From Rufibacter sp. XAAS-G3-1 (GTDB taxonomy: Bacteria; Bacteroidota; Bacteroidia; Cytophagales; Hymenobacteraceae): a stretch of DNA of 64,000 nucleotides. Positions 26,679 through 33,940 of this stretch are shown here, one piece after another. The notes beneath the pieces are model-generated. The model did no database searches. It was not told where the DNA came from and saw only the letters and a list, made by a program, of their open reading frames with translations. Within the stretch, counting starts at the first letter, position 1; the number at the start of each line of letters is the position of its first letter. A program made the translations under genes and the position numbers. The stretch lies in contig NZ_JABFAM010000004.1 in NCBI RefSeq assembly GCF_013623775.1, positions 62,001 through 126,000 of the forward strand, written 5' to 3'.

Positions 26679-28037
26679 TTAGGTAGTGGCAGAATTCTTT
26701 TTCGCTTTCTTTTCAGTGCTTACCCCCTGCATGAGGCGTACCATGCCTTGCCAGGTTTTGTCCCAGGAGAACCCGGCCAAAAAGTCATCTACCCGGCGCG
26801 ACCATTCCTTGTCTTCCTTCTGCGTCAGCGCCTTCACAATGGCTGTTTCAAACGCTTGGGCACCATCGGCAATTTGCACCAGGTTCAGATCGCCGTAGGG
26901 GCGCACCACGTCTCTGATGGAAGTAGACACCACCGGTTTACCGGCGGCCAGATACTCTGGCGTTTTGGTGGGGCTGATGTACTTGGTTGACTCATTATGG
27001 GCGAACAGCAACAAGGCTACGTCCCAACCCGCCAAATAGGAAGGCAACTCCTGATAAGATTTTCCGCCCAGGTAATGGATGTTGGAACTGGCAGGCAGCA
27101 CCGCCGGATCTATCTTCACCACTGGCCCAATAATCACGAATTGCCATTCTGGGCGGGCAGTCGCCACTTCGCGGAGCAGTTCAATGTCAAAACGTTCGTC
27201 CACTACCCCATAGAAGCCCATGCGGGGGTGCGGGATACCGGCCTGGTCAGCAGGATCTTCCTGGTTTTGGCGGGCCTGCCCGAAATGCACTTTATCTATG
27301 CTGCTAGGAAACGCATATACCTGTTGGTGGCGGTCTCTTTTGGCTTCATACAGGCTTTGGCCTCCGGTAAACACCACATCGGCCTTCGCCAACAACTCGG
27401 CTTCCAGTTCCAGTAGCCGCGGCGGCGCAAACTTGAAGGCAGAGAGTTCATCCATTACGTCAAACACGGTTAAGGCAGGCGTAAACTGGCGGGAAATCTC
27501 CAGCGCCATAGGCGTATAGTACCAGAAAACAGTCTTCTCCAGGTCATGGTCTGCCATGAAAGCATTGAGCAGCTCTATTTGCTTCGCGTCTGACTCTGCC
27601 GGGGTAAGTCCGTTAGGTAAATGGGCTATTACTTTGGTCACCTGGCCATTTTCCCGCTCTTCCATCTCTAGCCGGGGCTGCGCATTCTCATAGAAATAGG
27701 GTTCTTCAAAGAAGAACAGACGCGTGTGCTTGGCAAAACGGGACAGCAGGTGCTGCGGACGCTGGTAAACGAAATCCCACCGTAGGTGCGACAAGCAAAT
27801 GATGGCCGAGACAGAGCTGAGGTACGCCTCCAAACTACTGTCATTGGTGAGTTTTGAAGAGGCTTTAGCAGTATTATTTACAGATGCTGCATAAGTATTG
27901 GATGATGATACTTCTGGTTCTGGCGTAAGGGAACTACTCCCCCCTCCGGGGACAAAATCTAGGTCTAGGTCAAGCATACAAAAGCTAGTTAAGGAGTGTG
28001 GATCCGTGAAAAGAACGCGAAACGGTATCTTTTCCAT
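26679..28037 (-). CDS. GT-B glycosyltransferase
   Basis: A 452-residue glycosyltransferase of the GT-B fold (GT1/GT4-like, close to teichuronic-acid TuaH-type proteins). After a disordered serine/threonine-rich stretch (about 22-70) come SAIICLSHLRWDFVYQRPQHLL near 76-98, VFDVMDELSAFKFAPP near 189-204, and ADVVFTGGQSLYEAK near 212-226. The C-terminal donor-binding half has GFYGVVDERFDIELL, HYLGGKSYQELPSYLAGWDVALL, and KYISPTKTPEYLAAGKPVVST near 360-380. It starts at ATG 28037; an internal ATG at 27977 is possible. With glf and the GH1-RmlD fusion it forms a surface-glycan cassette. The acceptor is unknown; Galf transfer is a contextual guess. Confidence 0.82.
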   Translation of the reverse strand: MEKIPFRVLFTDPHSLTSFCMLDLDLDFVPGGGSSSLTPEPEVSSSNTYAASVNNTAKASSKLTNDSSLEAYLSSVSAIICLSHLRWDFVYQRPQHLLSRFAKHTRLFFFEEPYFYENAQPRLEMEERENGQVTKVIAHLPNGLTPAESDAKQIELLNAFMADHDLEKTVFWYYTPMALEISRQFTPALTVFDVMDELSAFKFAPPRLLELEAELLAKADVVFTGGQSLYEAKRDRHQQVYAFPSSIDKVHFGQARQNQEDPADQAGIPHPRMGFYGVVDERFDIELLREVATARPEWQFVIIGPVVKIDPAVLPASSNIHYLGGKSYQELPSYLAGWDVALLLFAHNESTKYISPTKTPEYLAAGKPVVSTSIRDVVRPYGDLNLVQIADGAQAFETAIVKALTQKEDKEWSRRVDDFLAGFSWDKTWQGMVRLMQGVSTEKKAKKNSATT

Positions 28038-28203
28038 TTTTCCCTAGCTTACGTAGATTTTGGAAAAAGGCTACATTCCAATAGGATTTACCCTTGATTA
28101 ACCTGTAGAACTATACAAAATTCAGTATAAATCCGCGAATTTAGAATGAGATTAATCTTTCCTGGTCTTCTGCTATTCCCCTAAAACCCCCAATTGCCCA
28201 ATT

Positions 28204-28728
28204 TCAAGAAACGGTCAGCACCTTCTGGAATTCTACCACATGCTGCCAGCCTGTAGAGGTTCTGAGCCAATCCTTCCGCAAGCCCACTTCCTGAAATCCG
28301 GCCTGCCGGAAAATCTTTAGACTGGTGGTATTCTCCTGGGCCACGGAGCAATAGAGTTGGTGCAGCTGCAGAATGTGGATGGCGTAATTTTCCAGCACCT
28401 GCAGCGTCTCTTTGCCGTAGCCCTGCCCCCGCTGGCCCGAAACCAGGGCGATGCCTACCCCCGCCCGTTGGTGAAGCGGCTCAAAATCAAACAGGTCTAC
28501 GGTGCCTATGACGGTGTTTTCCTGCCGCAGGCAAATCATGAGCCTAAGCTGGCGGGCCGCGAAGATGTCCAGGGCGGCGTTTTCAAGGTACAGCTTGAGC
28601 GCTTCCCGTGAGTACGGGGCTACGGACAAACTCACCGGCCACAGGGTGGTATCATTCTCCAAGGTGTAGAGAAAATCCAAATCTGAGGGCTCTGGTGCCC
28701 GAAGAGAGATGCGGTCTGTGTGCAGCAT
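28204..28728 (-). CDS. GNAT-family N-acetyltransferase
   Basis: A 174-residue acetyl-CoA-dependent acetyltransferase of the RimJ/RimL-like GNAT group. It begins with the typical ISLRAPEPSDLDFLYTLEND, continues with strands around ENTVIGTVDLFDFEP near 94-107, and has the acetyl-CoA pyrophosphate loop GVGIALVSGQRGQGYGKETL near 112-131, followed by IHILQLHQLYCSVAQENTTSLKIFRQAGF near 138-168. The acceptor (protein N-terminus, spermidine or small molecule) cannot be told from sequence. Monocistronic, with no clear promoter box. Confidence 0.88.
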   Translation of the reverse strand: MLHTDRISLRAPEPSDLDFLYTLENDTTLWPVSLSVAPYSREALKLYLENAALDIFAARQLRLMICLRQENTVIGTVDLFDFEPLHQRAGVGIALVSGQRGQGYGKETLQVLENYAIHILQLHQLYCSVAQENTTSLKIFRQAGFQEVGLRKDWLRTSTGWQHVVEFQKVLTVS

Positions 28729-28857
28729 AAACGGTAGATCTTGTACTGAAAGACTTCTTCTGCTTTTCTACCGGAGAAAGGCGCCCCTTGCCTCTGGCAA
28801 CACCTAAAGGTAATTAAACCAGATTCATTTCTTACTTGTCACTTCCCCAGCCCTGCT

Positions 28858-28894
28858 TGTTTTTTGTGTTATTTTTATAAACGAGGCTAAAAAC
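28858..28894. repeat. Degenerate GGCCTGTTTT-family hairpin
   Basis: A weak palindrome TTGTTTTTTGTGTTATTTTTATAA / ACGAGGCTAAAAACCA about 80 bases downstream of the GT2 gene. Only the right arm keeps the family pattern. Confidence 0.35.
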
Positions 28895-28973
28895 CACCTC
28901 GTCATCGTTTTACAGATTTTCAAGACTTCCTGCTTAAAAGACTTTCCTCCGCAGCATACGCCCGCGGCTTCCG

Positions 28974-29789
28974 CTACTTCTGCAGATACTGGTCTACGCC
29001 TTTCTGGCAGTAAGTGATGTTGGTCTGGATGGTGGTGCGCAGCAGTTCCTCATTGATGGCTTTGCGGCTGGTATCTACATAGGTGTGGTGCAAATGGTAC
29101 TGCACCCCTCCCATTTTCAGGGACATTTTTCTGATACCCGCGTTCATGAGGCGGGCCGCCAATTCACTGTCCTCCGGCCCCCAGCCCACATAGTTTTCAT
29201 TGTACCCGTTCACGCGCAGAAGATCATCTCGCCAGAAAGACATGTTGCAGCCTTTCACGTAATATTTGTTTTTCCCGGTCAGTTTGTAACGGTTAGCCAG
29301 AAGGCGGCGCAGAAGCCCCATCCGCAAACCGTTAAACAAATTACTGGTCTTGGCAATATCGGCGAAGCCGAAGTGGGTGATTCCCTTTGCCAGCACTTCC
29401 TGGGAAAGCTCCGGCGAAAGGTTGATTCTGCCACCCGCCAAAAAACGGCCGGTAGTAGCCATGGAAAGATGATCCTGCACAAACTTAGGGTGCACAATGA
29501 TGTCTCCGTCTATCTGGACAACATAGGGGTGCTGGGCCTGGGCAATGGCCCGGTTCAGTATTTTGGCTCTCTGAAAGCCATTGTCTGGGTGCCACACATG
29601 GATAAGCGGCACCGGGAAATCCTCCTGGAAACGCATAATCAAGGCCTTCGTTTCCTCGCCAGAACCATCATCGGCAAGCAAGACTTCCTGGGGCAGCACC
29701 GTTTGCCGGGCCACACTCTGCAGGCAGAGATGTAGGGCTTGGGGCCAGTTGTAGGTAGAGATAATGAGCGAACACATGAGCGGGGCCAT
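28974..29789 (-). CDS. GT2 glycosyltransferase
   Basis: A 271-residue GT-A glycosyltransferase. The N-terminal Rossmann-like half has SLIISTYNWPQALHLCLQSV near 7-26 and LLADDGSGEETKAL near 36-49, and the metal-binding DGD motif is in VQIDGDIIVHP near 92-102. The C-terminal half has CNMSFWRDDLLRVNGYNENYVGWGPEDSEL near 182-211, the galactosyltransferase-associated (Glyco_transf_7C) region with a catalytic Glu-Asp. No membrane segment. It starts at ATG 29789, 62 bases after dapF, and may be co-transcribed with it. The product glycan is unknown. Confidence 0.88.
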   Translation of the reverse strand: MAPLMCSLIISTYNWPQALHLCLQSVARQTVLPQEVLLADDGSGEETKALIMRFQEDFPVPLIHVWHPDNGFQRAKILNRAIAQAQHPYVVQIDGDIIVHPKFVQDHLSMATTGRFLAGGRINLSPELSQEVLAKGITHFGFADIAKTSNLFNGLRMGLLRRLLANRYKLTGKNKYYVKGCNMSFWRDDLLRVNGYNENYVGWGPEDSELAARLMNAGIRKMSLKMGGVQYHLHHTYVDTSRKAINEELLRTTIQTNITYCQKGVDQYLQK

Positions 29790-29805
29790 TGAGCAGAAGC
29801 GGTTT

Positions 29806-29833
29806 AGGTTTTGAGGCTGTTTTTGAAAAACTG
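29806..29833. repeat. Partial GGCCTGTTTT-family hairpin
   Basis: AGGTTTTGAGGCTGTTTTT then GAAAAACTGACG; a shortened right arm in the 62-base gap between dapF and the GT2 gene. Confidence 0.45.
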
Positions 29834-29851
29834 ACGCGAAAAGAGCCTGGG

Positions 29852-30622
29852 CTACAGGCTGATTTCCCCTTTGAACACCTGCACGGCGGGGCCGATGAGG
29901 AACACGTTTCTGAAGCCGCTGCCCTCTCTCTCAAAGCTTACCTGCAGTTCGCCCCCCAACACTTTGATGTGCACCGGGCTTTCATACCCGGCGCGGCTGG
30001 CGGCCAAAGCGCAGGCGGTCACGCCCGTGCCGCAGGAAAATGTCTCGTCTTCCACGCCACGCTCATAGGTACGCACAAACAGCTTGTTCTCGGGCAGATG
30101 CTCCACAAAGTTCACGTTGGTTCCCTCGGCCTTGAAACGGTCTGAGTAGCGGACGGCCCGGCCTTCAGAGAACACGTCTACATTTGCCAGCGCATTGACT
30201 TGTTTCACGTAATGCGGCGAGCCGGTATCCAGGAAAACGGCCTCCGCCAGGTCTTCTACCGCGTCTACGTCCTTCATCTGCAGGTGCACCAATCCGTCTT
30301 TCAGGAAGGCTTGGTGCGGGCCATCGGCGGCAATGAAGTAGGCCTGGTCTTCCACCACGCCCAGATGCTGCGCGAAGGCCACCAGACAGCGTCCGCCGTT
30401 CCCGCACATAGAACTGGGCCTACCGTCGGCGTTGTAGTAGACCATCTCAAAATCGTAGCCTTCTCTGGGCTGCAACAGCATGAGGCCATCGGCCCCTACC
30501 CCTTTGCGGCGGTCGCAGAGAAAAGCCACCTGCTCCTGGCTGAGCTGGATGGCCTGCGTCCGGTTATCCAGCACCACAAAATCATTGCCGGTGCCCTGGT
30601 ATTTATAGAAAGTTACCTCCAT
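29852..30622 (-). CDS. dapF: Diaminopimelate epimerase
   Basis: A 256-residue PLP-independent epimerase converting LL- to meso-diaminopimelate for lysine and peptidoglycan synthesis. Both catalytic cysteines are present: Cys73 in SMCGNGGRC and Cys197 in FSCGTGVTA. The N-terminal MEVTFYKYQGTGNDFVVLDN and GVGADGLMLL near 41-50 are typical, as is EGTNVNFVE near 166-174. The ATG at 30622 is chosen because it matches the family N-terminus; the frame is open to a TTG at 30694 with no conserved content. Full length and intact. Confidence 0.95.
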   Translation of the reverse strand: MEVTFYKYQGTGNDFVVLDNRTQAIQLSQEQVAFLCDRRKGVGADGLMLLQPREGYDFEMVYYNADGRPSSMCGNGGRCLVAFAQHLGVVEDQAYFIAADGPHQAFLKDGLVHLQMKDVDAVEDLAEAVFLDTGSPHYVKQVNALANVDVFSEGRAVRYSDRFKAEGTNVNFVEHLPENKLFVRTYERGVEDETFSCGTGVTACALAASRAGYESPVHIKVLGGELQVSFEREGSGFRNVFLIGPAVQVFKGEISL

Positions 30623-30768
30623 GTTAAACGTATACGCCTGTTTTCCGCCGGGGCGGAGCATCTTTTCTTTGTAAAAACCTTGAAAATTACTCAAAAAAGT
30701 GATGCCATGCTACAGACGCCCGCTGAATTAAAAACACCTCAGCCCCTCACCCGCAGAACCATGCTGAG

Positions 30769-31004
30769 GCGTTTTAGGACTGTTTTGCGGAAAACAGACC
30801 GGAAACGACCTTGGCGCAGACACGCGTAGGAGCTGCGCGCGCTACCAGGTCTTTGGAGCAGGCGGCACTGCGGAAAACAAGCTGGAAACGCGAAAACCTG
30901 TGAGGTCTCCAAGACCTCACAGGTTTAGAGGGTACTGGCGCGAGACTTTAGTCTCTTGACTTAGGAGGAAGCGCGTCTCCAGACTCGCCGGGAACCACCG
31001 GCAG
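30769..31004. repeat. Composite palindromic repeat block
   Basis: Occupies most of the gap between the divergent dapF and methyltransferase genes. In order: a GGCCTGTTTT-family hairpin (30769-30807), the reverse complement of the GTGCGCAGCTCCTGCG module (30808-30870), the ACCTGTGAGGTCT palindrome (30893-30926) and the CTGGCGCGAGACT...CCACCGGCAG unit (30934-31004). The same modules occur at 6747-6900, 40376-40526, 51561-51796 and 55111-55306. Confidence 0.8.
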
Positions 31005-31053
31005 TAGGCCGCACACTGGTTCATCAAGAACCTTAAGGGTAAAACGCAGCAAG

Positions 31054-31092
31054 GCGTTTAGGATGCTTTTTACCAAAAACAGGCCAGAAACG
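31054..31092. repeat. GGCCTGTTTT-family hairpin repeat
   Basis: GCGTTTAGGATGCTTTTTACC / AAAAACAGGCCAGAAACG, 65 bases upstream of the methyltransferase promoter box. One of few copies lying 5' of a gene. Confidence 0.65.
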
Positions 31093-31156
31093 TATCCCTT
31101 CTCAGCTACTTGAGACGGCTCCTGGAAGAAGGACAGCACCGCACGCCACAAAACCG

Positions 31157-31164
31157 TACCTTTG
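31157..31164 (+). promoter_or_regulatory. Putative -7 promoter box
   Basis: TACCTTTG on the plus strand, exact TAnnTTTG match, 24 bases upstream of the methyltransferase ATG at 31189. Confidence 0.55.
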
Positions 31165-31188
31165 CCCCTTCACCACCAACCAAAACCT

Positions 31189-32076
31189 ATGTACTCTTTC
31201 CTGACCACCAGCGCCTGGGCCGATTATGAACTGATTGACTGCGGCAACTTTGAGAAACTGGAGCGCTTTGGGGACTACGTGCTGGCCCGCCCCGAACCGC
31301 AGGCCGCCTGGGACAAGCACCTCTCAGACCATGAGTGGGAAACCAGGGCGCAGGCGACCTTCCGGCGCGAGAAAGGCAACCAGGAGAAAGGACAGTGGCA
31401 ACTGAAGAAAGGCATGGCCGAGCAGTGGTTCATCAACTACCGCTACCATGACCTGAAATTGCGGTTCCGGCTGGGTTTGTCTTCCTTCAAACACGTGGGC
31501 CTGTTCCCCGAGCAAGACCCCAACTGGCAGTTCATCTTTGACCGCACCCGCGCCCTGCCCGGCAAGCCGAAGGTCTTGAACATGTTCGCGTACACCGGCG
31601 GGGCGTCGCTGGCCGCCAACGCCGCCGGGGCCGATGTCACCCACCTGGACTCCGTGAAGCAGGTCAACTTCTGGGCCCGCCAGAACATGGAAGCCAGCAA
31701 CCTGGACAACATCCGGTGGCTGGTGGAAGACGCCATGAAATACGCCCGCCGCGAGGTGAAACGCGGAAACAAATACCAGGGCATCATCCTGGATCCGCCC
31801 GCCTACGGCCGCGGCCCCGATGGTGAGAAATGGCTTCTGGAAGAACAGATCAATGAACTCATCAAACTCTGCGCTGAGTTGCTGGATCCGGAGAACAACT
31901 TCTTCGTGATCAACCTGTACTCCCTTGGGTTTTCGGCCTTGATTCTGGATAACCTGATCAAAGCCTCTTTCGGCCACACTGTCCAGAATCAAGAATTGGG
32001 CGAACTGTATCTGGAAGACCAGGCCAAACGCAAGTTGCCGCTGGGCACGTTCTTCCGGTTCAGTTCTGTGAAGTAG
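31189..32076 (+). CDS. SAM-dependent methyltransferase, RlmI/RlmK-like
   Basis: A 295-residue class I methyltransferase. The SAM-binding strand is seen in KPKVLNMFAYTGGASLAANAAGADVTHLD near 127-155, followed by the catalytic DPPAYGRGPDGEKW near 202-215, the DPP(A/Y) signature of RNA methyltransferases related to 23S rRNA RlmI and RlmK. The N-terminal PUA domain of RlmI is absent; instead residues 1-90 are a short strand-rich domain. ATG 31189 is the start because it follows a TACCTTTG box. No partner gene. The RNA target is unknown. Confidence 0.85.
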   Translation: MYSFLTTSAWADYELIDCGNFEKLERFGDYVLARPEPQAAWDKHLSDHEWETRAQATFRREKGNQEKGQWQLKKGMAEQWFINYRYHDLKLRFRLGLSSFKHVGLFPEQDPNWQFIFDRTRALPGKPKVLNMFAYTGGASLAANAAGADVTHLDSVKQVNFWARQNMEASNLDNIRWLVEDAMKYARREVKRGNKYQGIILDPPAYGRGPDGEKWLLEEQINELIKLCAELLDPENNFFVINLYSLGFSALILDNLIKASFGHTVQNQELGELYLEDQAKRKLPLGTFFRFSSVK

Positions 32077-32135
32077 CTTTCTCTGTCAAGCAGCGTAATT
32101 TTAGGTATTTACCTTCGCTACTCTTCTTTTGTCAT

Positions 32136-32154
32136 CCTGGAAGGATCTTGTGGG
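32136..32154. repeat. CCTGGAAGGATCTTG half-site
   Basis: CCTGGAAGGATCTTGTGGG is one arm of the inverted repeat found complete at 33765-33834, and a variant occurs at 40811-40837 (CCTCCTGAAAGGATCTTGG). Here only one arm is present. Confidence 0.55.
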
Positions 32155-32214
32155 CCAACTAGAAAAGCGCTGTCATACACGCAACAACTGCTTGTCTACA
32201 GGCTTTTTCCCTTG

Positions 32215-32376
32215 AGAGCATGTTCAAATTTCATCTTTGCGCTGCAAATTGCCATAAAAAGAACCTGCGCTCGCGGTTGCGTCGCACCGTAGTGCTGGCA
32301 GGCAACTCATAAAACGCTTCCGCAGAATCTTTCCCTGACTAGTTGAGCCAGCAAACCTGAAATTTAAACAAGCTCT
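32215..32376. mobile_element. 162-bp MITE-like element, copy 1
   Basis: Non-coding element with terminal inverted repeats AGAGCATGTTCAAATTTCA and TGAAATTTAAACAAGCTCT. A second copy of identical length at 37774-37935 keeps the same termini and internal blocks (CATCTTTGCGCT, CCATAAAAAGAACCTGCG, TCGCACCGTAG, AAACGCTTCCGCAGAA). Flanks read TGA (left) and TGC (right) if the element is taken as GAGC...GCTC. No transposase is in the window; it is probably mobilised in trans by a related IS element. It occupies part of the 558-base gap 32077-32634. Confidence 0.7.
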
Positions 32377-32437
32377 GCTTGAAAGCAAAAGGTGTTCGGG
32401 TAGATTTGTTAACTGGTACTACCTATTTGTCTAAAAC

Positions 32438-32475
32438 TGTTTTTGGCCCGTTTTCCTAAAAACAGCCTCAAAACA
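32438..32475. repeat. GGCCTGTTTT-family hairpin repeat
   Basis: TGTTTTTGGCCCGTTTTC / TAAAAACAGCCTCAAAACA, between the methyltransferase gene and the Ppx/GppA gene. Confidence 0.7.
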
Positions 32476-32634
32476 AATTCTGTGTTTTCCAGCAACATCA
32501 TATCGGCGCAGCCGAAGATTTTCCCGTACTGCCTTTGTAAATGAGTGCAACAGAAATAGAAAAGGCTTCCTGAAATTGATTGCTGCTTTCCTTTTTAATT
32601 CTTGATTCCTAATTCTCAATTCCTACTTAAACAC

Positions 32635-33573
32635 ATGTCTCGTCGTTTCGCGCTTATAGACCTTGGAACCAATACTTTCCACCTGCTCATAGTTGAACTG
32701 GATGCCGAGGGCGTGCAGCAAACGCTGTACAAAACCAAAGTTCCGGTCAAGCTGGGGCTGGGCGGCATCAGCAAAGGAGAAATCACCCCTGAGGCCCGCG
32801 AACGGGGCTTGAAGACCTTGTCCGGGTTTAGAGACATCATGAACCAACACGGCGTGGAAGAGGTGAAAGCTACTGCCACCAGCGCCCTCCGCAACGCCAG
32901 CAACGGCCCAGAGGTGGTGCAAGCCATCAAAGAGCAGACCGGCATTGCCGTGGAGGTGATCTCGGGTGCCCGCGAGGCCGAACTGATTTTCAAAGGCGTG
33001 CAGCTCGCCATGGAAGTAGGCCCCAAACCAGTGCTGGTAATGGACATTGGCGGCGGCAGCATTGAATTCATCATCGGGACGGACAAGGGAATTCTGTGGA
33101 AGAAAAGCTTCGAGATTGGTGCCCAACGCCTTTTAGACAAGTTTTACCCAGAGCCGGAACAAGCCATTAAACCCGACCAAGTCAAGGCCCTGCGTCACTA
33201 CCTGCAAGACCATCTGCAAAAGCTCACCGCCGCCGTGCTCCAGCACCAACCCGAAGTCCTGATTGGCTCTTCCGGCACCTTCGACACGCTGGTAGACATG
33301 GATCTGGCTCCCCAAGGCATCATCCGTGACCCCAACGGCTCCCCCGACCTGGCATTATCCCTGGCTACGTTTCACCGGCAATACAAAGAACTCCTTCAGA
33401 AGACCCGCGCCGAGCGTCTGGTCATCCCCGGCATGCTGGAGATGCGCGTAGATATGATTGTGGTTGCCTGCGTGGTAATTGACTGGGTACTGGAGAAGTA
33501 TAACCTGGAGAAGATCAGGGTGTCTGCGTATGCGTTGAAAGAAGGAATGTTGGCGGAGTTGCTGCAAGGGTAA
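32635..33573 (+). CDS. Ppx/GppA-family phosphatase
   Basis: A 312-residue exopolyphosphatase / guanosine pentaphosphatase family protein in the actin-like ATPase superfamily. Phosphate 1 motif ALIDLGTNTFHLLIVE is at 6-21, the conserved TSALRNASNG at about 84-93, phosphate 2 motif VMDIGGGSIEFII at about 135-147, and VGSS-like LIGSSGTFDTLVDMD near 213-227. It has only the N-terminal phosphatase domain and lacks the C-terminal HD-like region of E. coli Ppx, the usual short form in Bacteroidota. The ATG at 32635 fits the family start. Substrate (polyP or pppGpp) is unresolved. Confidence 0.88.
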   Translation: MSRRFALIDLGTNTFHLLIVELDAEGVQQTLYKTKVPVKLGLGGISKGEITPEARERGLKTLSGFRDIMNQHGVEEVKATATSALRNASNGPEVVQAIKEQTGIAVEVISGAREAELIFKGVQLAMEVGPKPVLVMDIGGGSIEFIIGTDKGILWKKSFEIGAQRLLDKFYPEPEQAIKPDQVKALRHYLQDHLQKLTAAVLQHQPEVLIGSSGTFDTLVDMDLAPQGIIRDPNGSPDLALSLATFHRQYKELLQKTRAERLVIPGMLEMRVDMIVVACVVIDWVLEKYNLEKIRVSAYALKEGMLAELLQG

Positions 33574-33764
33574 GTTGTAGAGGCTGTTGTGCCTGCAGTT
33601 TGCCGTTGCTGGCGTGGGGCTGGTTGATGCGGAGCCCTTATGCTTACACCTGCATATCCACGCATTCACTCAAAAGACCTGCGAGTGTCTGTGCCAACCT
33701 CGTTTGAAACCTTCATTTTAAAACTAAGTACGGAGACAGCATTACTTTATACTCTATTTGTTAC

Positions 33765-33834
33765 CCTGGAAGGATCTTGTGGGCGAACTAGCATAGCATT
33801 CGCAATTGCCGTTCGAAACCAAGATCCTTCCAGG
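33765..33834. repeat. CCTGGAAGGATCTTG inverted repeat
   Basis: Perfect 15-base arms CCTGGAAGGATCTTG and CAAGATCCTTCCAGG separated by 40 bases. It sits between the convergent Ppx/GppA and TPR-protein genes. Half-copies at 32136 and 40811 show it is dispersed. Bases 33574-33764 hold nothing else recognisable. Confidence 0.7.
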
Positions 33835-33888
33835 AGGAGGACAACAAGAAAAGTACGTCAAACTAATTTTGCCCGCATACTTATGCCC

Positions 33889-33933
33889 AAAACAAAAGCG
33901 CCTTTCCTGATGTAGGAGAGGCGCTTTTGTTTT
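33889..33933 (-). terminator. Bidirectional intrinsic terminator
   Basis: AAAACAAAAGCGCCT ... AGGCGCTTTTGTTTT, a GC stem flanked by A- and T-runs on both sides, 8 bases after the stop codon of the TPR-like gene and downstream of the converging Ppx/GppA gene. Confidence 0.8.
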
Positions 33934-33940
33934 ATAAATC

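Noticed and set aside
29085-29735. 216-codon open frame opposite the GT2 gene
   Set aside because: Shadow of a clear glycosyltransferase frame with conserved motifs on the minus strand.
30623-30694. Longer N-terminus for dapF
   Set aside because: The extension starts at TTG and adds 24 non-conserved residues before the canonical MEVTFYKYQGTGNDF.
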